Shown piece by piece: positions 36,836-48,053 of a stretch of 64,000 nt of DNA. The notes beneath the pieces are model-generated. The model had not been told where the DNA came from, made no database searches, and was given only the letters and a program-made list of their open reading frames with translations. This DNA comes from Liolophura sinensis (Eukaryota > Mollusca > Polyplacophora > Chitonida > Chitonidae): the NCBI RefSeq assembly GCF_032854445.1, contig NC_088301.1, positions 47,487,116-47,551,115 on the forward strand. The letters are read 5' to 3'. Both the position numbers and the translations under genes were made by a program. Each line of letters begins with the position of its first letter. Position 1 is the first letter of the stretch.

Positions 36836-39800
36836 ATGTTTGAGTCAGTCTGGGTTGTGGCAACAGTGTTGGTGACAGTTCGGTTCACTACAGGGGTACC
36901 TGCCTGCAGCCAGAACGAAGACGTTTGTAAATTCACTCTAGTCATCGAGGCGAAGCTGACCATGATGTGGGGAAAGGAGCTTACTTATCCTCATAACGGA
37001 AGCTTGTATAAGTATGACGTTGTAGACCCAGCCAATGCCACTCCGGTGCCGACTGAAGAGGTCATCCAAGCCGATGGGTGGGAAAGTCCAAGATTGGTGT
37101 TGGTGTTTAACGGATCTCTACCAGGCCCTGCTATTGAGGTATACGAGCACCAGACTGTCATGGTGCATGTCGTCAATAAACTACATAACGACGGGGTTAC
37201 CGTTCATTGGCACGGGGTCCACCAAGTAGGGACCCCTTTCATGGATGGCGTTGCTTTTGTGTCACAGTGTCCAATTTTACCTGGGGAAAAGTTCACTTAC
37301 TTGTTTGAGGCTTCCCCGAAGGGCACCCTGTGGTACCACTCTCACATGGGAAGCCAGCGCACAATGGGGCTATATGGACCTCTTATTGTCCACGAGCGAC
37401 ATCCCACGGAACCGAAATACGAAGAGCTGATATGGACGGTCAGTGATTGGAACCACGAGTACGATTCTGAAGTAGGCTTTTACAAAATGGTCTATGGTAT
37501 ATACGAAGGACGTACTAAGTACCAGGGTACTCGGTCCCTGGATGGGTCGTTCTTTAGCTGGTTTCAGTACCACTCAGGACTCCTGAATGGCAGAGGCCGG
37601 TTTTATGACCCACAGACTGGCACCCATAATGACGCTCCTTTGACCAGTTTTACAGTGGTCCAAGGGCGAATGTATCGGGTACGGCTTATAAATGCGGGAG
37701 GACTATTCCCGTTCAGGATTTCCATTGACGGCCATTTGATTTCGATCATAGCCTCAGACGGATATTACCTGGAACCAGTGCTGGCCGAATCCATTATAAT
37801 AAACCCAGGTGAGAGGTTTGACTTTATTATCGTTGCTAACCAGTCAGTAGGAAATTACTGGATACGGGGAGTTACCCTTGAAGCAGGATATAACCACACA
37901 CTGGAGGGCATTCTCCACTACAAAGGAGCTTCGGATCATGGAGACCCTGTGACACACCGACACAATTGTACCTCTAGTCAGCCATGTGTGGTTGTCAACT
38001 GCCCATTCAGTTCATACCCGAAAGAAAAAAATACAGTGTGTATTTCCTTCGATCAGCTTAAATCCAGTGACGTCGTCGACACACCACTGGTAGAGAAAGA
38101 CTCCTTCGAGGAGAAGTTCTTGAACTTTGCATTTCCGGGTTATAGATGGACGCCTGGCTCTATTAACGGTAGGGCGTTTGAACAGCCAACTGTGACCGCC
38201 ATATCTGGCCAAAAAGCTACGGACACCTCATGCCAAATGGAGGAATGTGGCGAGGAAAAGATCTGCAAATGCACGTGGGCTCTTCAACTGACCCACGGTA
38301 AAACGTACCAATTTGTTTTTCTCAACATGGGTAAAGGAAAAGGGTGGTCTCATCCGATTCACATGCACGGACACTCGTTTTACGTTCTGAAGATGGGCTA
38401 TGGGCGTTATGATCAAATTACGGGAATGCAAATCGGAGACAATCTGGATGTGGACTGTCGTGGCAATGCCGACCGACAGAAAAGTTTCTGCAACAATGCC
38501 ACGTGGCAGTACCCCGCGTGGCTGAATGGAAATGTCCCGGGCCTGGAAATATCCCGACCTCCTCGCAAGGACACTCTCATTGTACCTACAGGAGGATACG
38601 CTGTTGTGAGAATAAGGGCAGACAACCCAGGTCTATGGATGATGCATTGCCACATCCAAACTCATAATCTTGACGGAATGGCTATGATCCTTAACGAATC
38701 CTTTAGTCAGATATCTGAACTTCACGGACAATTTCCTCCCTGCAGTGCCTATGAATATTTTAATGATGATGAGGTGAATGAATTGGACCAAGTGGACACC
38801 AGAGAAAATTCTGGCGTATCTCAAACAGTGACGTCGTTATGTACAGGTAAGTGGTCCAAACTACTGTACGAATAGACAGAGGCGTGAAAGGAAAAATGTT
38901 TACAGTTTGACTCATCATTATGTTCATCTTAAACAATGTCCTGTGCACAAATATGTTAATAACATTGAAGAATTAATCTAGCGGCGAAACGTCTAAGTCA
39001 GACGAAGATAAAGTGTCCGTGAGATGTCTATGTGGAAGGGAGACAGTTTTGGTTAGTCGCTGGTGAACATGCGGGTAACATGCGTATTAACTTTGCTGTA
39101 TGACGAACGGCTGACTCAATTTCCGTGCCCAAAGAGATAATTGTTCACTTATACAGTTCTTTGTTTTTGTTGAATGTCAGGTGTGTAGATATTTAGCTGT
39201 TCTTCAGAAGTTGCAGAGGGAGATGGAATGTGTTGAAGAATGGGATTGTTCTTTACTATTGTTCAGAATACATATTTGTCTGTGTCAAGTGGGTGTACAA
39301 TGTACTCCATGCTATTCACTATGTCTGCAGCAATTGTAAGGTGAATGAGTGAACCCGGAAACAGAGCCTTCATATTGAGTTACTTTAGTGTAGAAAGTTT
39401 AGCGATACGAGCCAAATTAAAGATTGTAAGATTATACAAGTACGGGTTCGCGTGAATACCTACTTTGGTTCATCGAAGTCACCATCGATGCAATCTCAAG
39501 ATATGTGTGTTGCAAATTCGAGTTCACCCATAACGAGTCAGATCTGAAGAATATGACAATATACAAATTGTTATACTGCCGTTCCTTAAATGGACGGATG
39601 GGCGGAAGGCTCAGTTGATGTTATGAGAGAAAATAAACGGTGAGACGAAGTCAGTGCTATTGAAAGCCAGGCAAAATTACCCCTAAAATTATTTTTATTT
39701 ATTTGTTTATTTATTTTGCTGCACCAAAGACAGCATTTTACTTAATGTAAAATATAGTGGCCTTTTCGGACCACATGTCAGTGATGATGACGTCACATCA

Positions 39801-40448
39801 CTTTCTTTATAAGAATTTCGCTTATTTTTGAAAATAGTAAGTTTCTGCAAATCGTCGATAATGAACTACCTTCTAATCAGCATTCAAATTCAAAATATTA
39901 ACCGATTTTTAGGCACTGAAAGTAATGTGAAAAATGTTTGGAAAATATGGACCGAAAAACCTAATTGAGAAAAAATTTGCTTTGTGCTATTTCTTGATTA
40001 GAAAAAAAAATAATTTCAAGAATTTCTGACCGAAGTTCGTCATCCATTTGAGACACACACATTACTTATTACTTCATGAACACCTTAAGGTTTTATTATA
40101 CTTTAATAGCAAGCTGTTAATGTATGTATTTCTTCTGCACTTTCAGGTTATTCCTTTGGAATTTTCTGGGCTGTTGTGGGCTGTCTTATCTGTGTGTCGG
40201 TATTTCTACTCACCATACTTGCGGTTTATGTGTACTTGGACCAAAAGCGACGAGAAAATCCTTACGCGGAGGCGAGGAGACCCCGCAGATTCCCACTAGA
40301 CACACATCTGCAACAATTAGACAAGGACCATAATGGGCTGAATTGCCATATGAGCATGTACGATAACGGGACCCAAAATGGACTAAGTCGTAGTAACGGG
40401 GTTCGGCCTGGCCGAAGTCTAAACGGCAACCACGTTCATCAGGTATGA
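36836..40448 (+). CDS. Laccase-type multicopper oxidase with C-terminal membrane anchor (copy 1)
   Basis: Two coding exons, 36836-38846 and 40147-40448, joined in phase 1, give 770 residues. The ATG at 36836 was chosen because it starts a signal peptide (MFESVWVVATVLVTV) and lies 12 nt after an acceptor. The three-cupredoxin plan is supported by all four copper motifs: HWHG at 124-127, HSH at 168-170, HPIHMHGH at 506-513, and HCHIQTH at 604-610 with axial Met at 615. A Cys-rich stretch (CGEEKICKC) precedes motif 3. Exon 2 encodes a transmembrane helix at about 674-700 (FWAVVGCLICVSVFLLTILA) and a basic cytoplasmic tail of about 70 residues starting KRREN. The enzyme should oxidise phenols, catechols or metal ions at the cell surface using oxygen; the substrate is unknown. 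It faces its paralogue at 48-51 kb. The stop overlaps a possible donor (CAG|GTATGA at 40442), so an alternative tail is possible. Confidence 0.93.
38847..40146 (+). other. Phase-1 intron separating oxidase domains from membrane anchor (copy 1)
   Basis: GTAAGT donor after LCT(G) and TTTCAG acceptor before (G)YSFGIFW. 1300 bp, AT-rich; nothing coding is visible. It includes a short SINE-tail-like TTTATTTGTTTATTTATTTT at about 39697. Confidence 0.9.
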
Positions 40449-40965
40449 TACCGTTTAGCCGCCAGCTTGGCAGGTGTACATCACGTAACTCCTTTCTGAA
40501 CTGACTCGTGCATCATCCTGGTTTTGTGCACTGATGAAAACGGCGTCTTGCAGCGTCTTCATTTGAATGAGGCATTGTGGGTTAGCATCAACATTAGGCT
40601 CGTATATGCGAGAACCAATCCCCATTTCCAAACTAGGTACGGACATCACGGTGACGTCACGGTACAGTGCTACAACACATGACAGGGTAAAGGCACCAAC
40701 GAATTATGAAGAGGGAAATTTCATGTGGTCCAATTTGCAGCTTATTCGTGAGATATGAACAGCAATATTTTTCATTTAAAGTTTTCTGCTAAATGAAGAC
40801 GCAAGGAAACAAAAAAAAACAAAACAAACAAAAACATCATTCATCGCTAAAATATGTCTTATTCACTCATCACCTCGATAAATAGCCTCTCAAACCTAAT
40901 TATATACACACAAAGCTTTGTTTTAAGGATGGTATTCAGGTTATAGTAATGGTCTTTCCCTCTAG

Positions 40966-40971
40966 AATAAA
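40966..40971 (+). promoter_or_regulatory. Candidate polyadenylation signal of oxidase copy 1
   Basis: AATAAA about 520 nt past the stop codon, on the coding strand. Not verified. Confidence 0.3.
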
Positions 40972-41597
40972 CCTTGCTATACTTGTATGGATAGTGGATA
41001 TGAAAGCAATGTCTTATGCTAGGTTTAATTGTATATTTGTGTGTCATGTTTAGATCTGTAGGGCCACTCACATTTGCTAAGCCTCACGTGTATGTGTCCA
41101 AATGATGGAAAGACATGCGATTTCTGTTAACCTCATAAAACTCAAAGATAACGAACGAACGACTAAAGAACAATAATTCTGAAAGTCAATGCATGTCCTC
41201 AACTGGTTTGACCATGTCAAAAGAAAAAATTCCATATTTTATTTGAAAATTGACGAAAACAGCCCTACACTATCACTTTATCTATAACTTGTTATTGTGA
41301 GCTCTAATTTGCTACGATGAACCATTATGAAGAAAAGGCCGGAAAAATATTAAAGTACAAGATGGGTATAATTTTGCACAAAGTGAACAAAGGGGTTAGA
41401 ACTGGAACTTGATCTGTAACTTGCTATGGTGATGTCATGATCTTTATATAAAATTTGGAGTTAACGGATTGAAGTTTTCTTGGTATTTATTTCACACTCC
41501 AATGACAATGATGATCTTGCCTATACTGGTTTAAGCCCTGGACACCATAGTTGCAGTTGGCCTGTGTACTTTGCTTTGGACTTTCAAAGAATGTGTA

Positions 41598-41838
41598 TTT
41601 ATCTATCTATTTATTTATTTATTTATTTATTTGATTGGTGTTTTACGTCGCACTCAAGAATGTTTCACTTACACAACGGCGGCCAGGATTATATTGGGTT
41701 GATATGGGACACAGCCGGAGGGAAACCCAAGATCATCCGTAGGTTGCTGGAGACTTTTCCACTTACGACCGTAGAGGAAGACAGGATAAACCGGACTTGA
41801 ACTCACAGCGAGAAGCTCCTGAGTCACTGAGGCCCGAA
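41598..41838 (-). repeat. SINE copy (family A), nearly complete
   Basis: (TTTA)n then TTTGATTGGTGTTTTACGTC, a diverged central block (ATTGGGTTGATATGGGAC) and, at the right, GGACTTGAACTCACAGCG, which is the inverted box B of the tRNA-like head. Confidence 0.85.
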
Positions 41839-43676
41839 TGTATACTGAGTGCATCTGTAATATTTACGTGTATAACTATGTTCCTTTTTATATTCGAAAG
41901 CTCCCTGCATTTGTGATGTTCAGTAATATTTTAGAAGAACCCACGAAACCTGTACACTCGCTAGGTCATATTGGTTTTACATTTGTATTTTGCCCTCTGT
42001 TTTGGTTTGGTTCTTCGTTTAAAACGCAAATGCAACTACCCTTGCTACTGGTTGGAGAAAGTCTACGGGTAATAAATGTTTTTCAAATGTTACATCCTTT
42101 CATCTTGTTTTCAAGAATTACGAAAAATATATGTATAATATCAACCGGAATCACTCGAAGCAAATGATCGAAACTGCCGGGTGATGTAAGCAGATTGCCA
42201 GCACTGCTTGATTTTCAGGGTTCCAGTTCAGAGGTGCACGCATAGGAATAATTACAGAATAAGTCATACCATGGCTTCTAGAGAAGCACTTAGTGGGTGA
42301 CTGCGGATTTGTCCTCAAGACAGTGCTTTGCAGTGCATTACATTATATAATCCCAGCAGGCCTTCTATCACGACTTCACCCGGTCAAAGCTACACGGCAA
42401 ACAAGACAGACAGAAGGTCAAACTTTAGCGGAGTTTTTAACTGGAACTGGTTAACATTATATTTTAGTACGGCGTATAAATATTGTGTACGGAACATTTA
42501 TTGCGGAAATTATGGCGTTGGGAATCTGCTTTAATGACACTTTGTTTACTATACCTCCCCAAAATGTAACTTAGATTTGGAAACAAGTGTGCTGTATAAA
42601 GGGTTTGTTTGTAGGAGACATATGGATGCAAAACTTCAGCTCAATGCATAAAGTAAACATTTACCTTATAATGGATTCTAATACACTAAAAAGTCTTGAA
42701 GATCGTGAATTCGACAGGTCCACAATAAACAAAAAACAAAAAAAAAAACGCTCATACAGCCCTATATTAACGCTACGAAATAATTTCCACTCGGCAAGGC
42801 GGGTCATATCCACCAACAACCCATGCAAGCAAGAATCTCCCCTCAGCTAAATGTGCAAACATTTCCACAAACACAAACGCACATTACTCCGTATTTCTGT
42901 CCAATCTGTTAATCGCTAACAATCGTTAGAACATTTAAATCAAAATTTTACATACTTTTTCATCCAAATCCCTGCTCAACATCCGTATAGCTGCTGACAG
43001 ACAGACAGACATAAGTGACCTCCTAATGGTAAGTTTAACTTGGTTCATATTTTCATGCAGCGACATGGTAACCATATTTCATGCAACACCCCCACGTGAA
43101 TAAGCGGAATTGCCCCATAGCATGTAAATATTGAATGATTTGTTTAATTAAATTTCATGTATACACCAGTAAGCCGATTGATGCTGTCATTTTTGCGTTG
43201 TCACGTGGGGGTAATTCAGTTACCAATTATCACACAAAGTTACCGTTTTGAACATCGGCATTTCCAAGTTATTATTTGTGACGTCTAATAAATTGCATTT
43301 AACATATCTCACTGTTTTTCTTTCTTATCTAAATAACTTTGCTTAAGCCATGGTGCTATGGGGTGTGTAATTTGCTACTGTTTAAGCATTTACATGAACA
43401 GCTGGAATCAAACCATACCTGAGATAAATTGACAAGAATCCGTGTTTCACCGGTTTAATACGTAGTTATTTGCTAATTATGACACGGTCGACTGTCGCTG
43501 CTCTGGTTTTACTCACTATGCTGTAAGTCTTTTATTATTCTTCATTCACATGACTGAGGTAAATCTTTTGTGGTTAAGCTGCAAGCAGCGGACGAAACAG
43601 CAAGAGCTGGATTCGATCACGCGACTTCACTGGTCAAAGGCATGTTTGTTGAGTGAGTACTTAGAGATAAAACGTC

Positions 43677-44008
43677 GTACTATACCTATTTTTTCAGTCA
43701 TATGATGGCCAAGGAGTCCTTAGAGAGCGTGTAATGTGCCCCCTTGTTGCAGGATGGATTTCCATCGCTCTTTTATCTAGTGCAACTTCACTGAGACAAT
43801 TTACCGAACGCAAGAAAGCGGCCCAACCCGACCCATTATCCTGATACAGATCAACCAGTCGTTGCACTATCCTGCACGCCAAGCAAGGAAGTTACAACTT
43901 CCTCTTTTAAGGTATTAGATGTAGTCCGACCCAGGATTGACCCTGGATCTAACTCTTCCCGAAGCTTACGATCTATTAACTGTACTATCGGGGCCGTTGG
44001 TGTGTTTG
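43677..44008 (-). repeat. Second tRNA-headed SINE-like family (family B), copy 1
   Basis: The left end reads CAGTCATATGATGGCCAAGG. The right end reads, on the minus strand, as a tRNA-like head with GGCCCCGATAGTACAGTTAA and GATCCAGGGTCAATCCTGG. It shares its layout with the copy at 44608-44785. Confidence 0.55.
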
Positions 44009-44607
44009 GTGTAGCGTACCTGCGTTTTCACCAGCTGAACCTATAACACATTAATGGAACAGACACCCAAATCCTTTCACTCTTATAACACTTCTGTTTG
44101 TTAAGATTTTGGATTGTCCACAGCTTATAGCTCAAGACCCCTGATAAGAATATGGGTACCATCCATTTGAAATACCTGCAACCATTTCACACATTTCATG
44201 TTCCCATAAATTTCAAAGACTGAATTTTCTCGCTTGCGTTATACGGTTGGGACTGTATAGATAGCATTACTATTGAATTGTAAATTTTAGTGCTTGTAAT
44301 CTATTGAATGATTTTTTTCTTTGGTTGGCGATCTGGTATACGTGTGTCAAGACTGATCTGCTTTAAGATAACTTTAATTATTGGAACTATATTACAAATC
44401 CTGACACATTTTATGTATAGATAATTGACAACTTAAAGTAAGAGACACATTAGATGTACATGCCGCCCCAATTTAATGCGAAGGGAGACAATTCGTGCTT
44501 GAACAATTTAGGGGACATCAGTTCAAGCTTGTGTATGTATGTTTGTATGTATGTATATATATGTAGGCCTATGCATGCTTGTGGTTTTGCGTAACAATTA
44601 ACAGTTT

Positions 44608-44785
44608 TTCAGTTATATGACGGCTAGGAATCATAGATATGTGTACATATTCTGTGTCCTCTTACATGTATTCTGAGCGGCAAGTGAGGCAGCAACAAGT
44701 ACTATTTTGAAAGCCTTTGGTATGACCTTACCGGGGGTTGATCCCGAGTCTAACGACGTTCTAACCATTAGGCCGCCACCGGTGT
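44608..44785 (-). repeat. Second tRNA-headed SINE-like family (family B), copy 2
   Basis: The left end CAGTTATATGACGGCTAGGA matches copy 1. On the minus strand the right end has GGCGGCCTAATGGTTAGAAC (box-A-like) and GGGATCAACCCCCGG (box-B-like). Confidence 0.6.
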
Positions 44786-45165
44786 ATGTAGATCTTGGAT
44801 GTACATCGATGTAGCCGAACCAGCACTAAGACAGGTGTAACGATTTTATATAGGGTGTTACACTTCTCACTTGCTGTACAAACTTCCACGTTCTATCCTT
44901 AGACAGTCCCTACTGCCAGATCACTCACCACCGAACATCTAGTAGAGACACTATTTATGCCTTATTTATTTCATATACCTTTGGGAAATGGTGTTTGCTT
45001 TGAGTTTTATGAGCTTTAATGAGTTATAAATGAGTTTTATAATAATCGAACTTGAACGCCCCATGGTCTATGAGTGGTTTACGAATGTCGGACTTACAAC
45101 ATAGAGAGTAAATCCAGAGCAGCGACAAGAGGGTGTCAGCTTACCTCATCTAAGTTTCATCTGAT

Positions 45166-45397
45166 ATGATTTGTGCTTTGCGCCGTACTCAAGAATATTT
45201 CACTCATACGATGGTGGCCAGCATTATGGTGGGGGGAGACTGGGCAGAGCCCGGGGGAAACCCACGAACATCCGCATCTTCTTGCCAGACCTTCCCAGCT
45301 ACGGCCGGAGAGGAAGCCAGCATGAGCTGCACGAACTCACGGCGACCGCATTAATTGGCGAAAGGCTCCTGGGTCATTGCCCCGCGCTGGCGTGCTA
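45166..45397 (-). repeat. SINE copy (family A), tail-truncated
   Basis: Starts inside the tail at GCGCCGTACTCAAGAATATT, then CAGAGCCCGGGGGAAACCC, GGCCGGAGAGGAAGCCAGC and the inverted tRNA head. Well preserved, so fairly young. Confidence 0.85.
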
Positions 45398-48053
45398 GTG
45401 TTGATGTAAATGCTTAAATAGCACCAAAGTACACGTTTACACATTTATAACATTGTTGGTTAACGTCATACTGAAGAATTTTATACTTATACTATCACGT
45501 TCAGCTTTACCGATGGAGGAAAGGGGTTTCGTTCATGGTCTGGGAGAACCTCATTGTTGATATATCAGAAAGACTTCAACACACCAAGGGTATTTTCAAA
45601 GAGAAAATTGGAGAGAAAAAGCAAAAAATATAAGAATGTAGCTGTTAGACTCGCATGACTTTTATTGCTTTATGATCACAAATAGCAGCAGGAATATGAC
45701 AAATAATGGCAAAATAATACTTTCAGAATTACACTTTCCAAATAAAAAAAGAAACGAAAAATTAACATTAACAAAACACACACCTAATGGGGAATATTTT
45801 AGCCTCATTTGAATTAAATGGGTCGCTTAGATTTAATAATTATACTTTTATGTGGAAAATTTGGGGAAGAAAAGGAACCCATTTAGAAATTCCACATACT
45901 GTTCACACCGTGAGAAAGCGAAGCATTTAGTGTATATACACTGAACACATTGGCAGATTCATATTCAAGCAAGTTTACAAAGCACCGAATATCATAAGTT
46001 TTTACATTAATTATATATCATATAATAAACTTTGGGAAAAAACAAAACATTACAAAAATAATCGGTTATTGTAGTCTAACGAAAACTATAGGTAAATGCA
46101 CTTAAGCAGTAATACGTCTTTACGTTGCATTATCAGGGCTATGTTTGCCAGTCATTTACCCCGTAAACGTTACTCTTCGTTAGTGACATTTACACCTGAC
46201 CATAAAAGTATACAATTAATTAATTTATTATGACTAGCAAGACTTTCAAGTCAAGTATTAAAAGCTGGTATGTTTAAAAGTAACTTTAACTTTAATATAT
46301 TATAACTTATTTTATACAATCTCACCAGCCATGTGTATCTAGACTATTTAAAAAGTTGAAGGTTGAGAAAAAAGATTCTGTCAGATTCTGTGTTTTACAT
46401 GTTGACTAGGTTAAGAATATTTCAAAAATATGAAATGCCTGTATAACTAGCTAAAATATTTTTAATTTCATTAAATGAAATGTGGAATCAGTTAATTTGA
46501 GTCTTTACTACATTTTATCCTTCTAACATGTCCTCCTCCATTTGTGGAAGACGTCTTGTATTTATTCAGACATGATAGGTAAATACTTTATACACCCTAG
46601 ATATTCGCCCTCAGCAGTTCAGTTATAGAGGCAAATAAAACCCATACAATACTTTCTGCACATAAGCTTACTTACTTGCAGCAGAATATTATGTTACCTT
46701 CCAAACAAACCTCATAATGAATAAAACTCTCAGAATCAGACATTTTAGGACGTATTAAAGTATTTTAACTGTAAACAAATCGTGATGGTATGTGTAGTTT
46801 TCATAAGAATAACAATGTGAGTTGGAGATTTCAAACTCCCAATTAACAAGACATCTTCACGTTTATCAGCGCGTCATGTCACGATATTATAGCTGTGCGT
46901 GGGGTTAAGTATACGTTAAGACGGGTGCGTTACACAACCGACGACGCGAAGGTCAGCTTGTTCTTTCATCCACCTCACCTTATAGCGTCTATACTCTACC
47001 TGTAAGCGAAGAAAAGAGTGTGTATACAGAAGATCGCCAGTTAATTTATGTTCAAGTCTGACAGTTTTCTTTAGTAATATTTACTTTTACCTCCACTAGG
47101 CCTACTTACATGGCAGTTAAAAATACCTTCGTATTTCTGTAAAGCCAGTCATGCGGAGCACTATAGTATCTTAAATTTGATCAGTCATGGCTGACGTACT
47201 CCGGTATGTATTGTTATTTTTCTGAGTGTTATCAAAGTTCATTACTGGACCTATAGCACTGGGCCAAAGTAGTGGACGCCTATATGCGCCCGGGCTATAC
47301 ATGTGTATCAGCCAAAGTTTAGTCCTACCAGTTGACCTTGACCAGGCTGAAGTGGGATCTTCTGTGTAGTCGGATTAAAGAGACTGACGTGCGTCATTTA
47401 TATAAGACAGGCTAGGTTGTATAAAGACCTTACAACCCCATAGGCTATAAAGATACACAACTAAAGGGTAGCTATTATCTTTCACTCCATCTTATTAGCG
47501 GTAGAGTTATCTGTCGTGAATTTTACACGGTTGAAAATGGAAGAAACTCAGCTGAAAAAGCACTGATTGCAGAATATTTGTGTTATGACTGGTTAAACTG
47601 TGTACTAGAAAATTAGACCCATGTCTGTATTCACACTTTGCTGAATACTTTTATTTGTTCTTCTCTTGAAAAATGTCATATTTTTTATACCTCGCCAGTT
47701 TCACTGGCTCTTAATGTACCCTAAGCGGATCTTGGTGTATGTATTAACAAATCCTGACTGTGAATCTTTGATCTGGCTTTGCAAATAACCAAGGCCGACC
47801 CATAAAGCTTAGGTTTAAAAGTAAAGTATGATTTTAAGTCGTCTTGTTGGGCTTTAGGAATTAAATTAGGAATGGTTAAAAGGAGTTACTTTCAGACAAA
47901 TATAATAAAATTTGAATTCGGCGTCAGATATTCAAGTGTAAGGTTCATTTCGTTTGCATTTTACAGGGCACAACTCTGCAACTATGTCTTTATAAAAACA
48001 TGCCGTAGTTTATGGTAATGCAGGTTTAAATAATATTAGCTATTACTACAAAA

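Larger units (their letters stand above)
40449..48053. other. Region between the two convergent oxidase genes
   Basis: About 7.6 kb holding the 3' untranslated regions of both genes. It also has two family-A SINEs (41598-41838 and 45166-45397) and two copies of another tRNA-headed repeat (43677-44008 and 44608-44785). The stretch 45.4-48.0 kb is AT-rich with no recognisable coding sequence. I saw no third oxidase copy or fragment. Confidence 0.6.
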
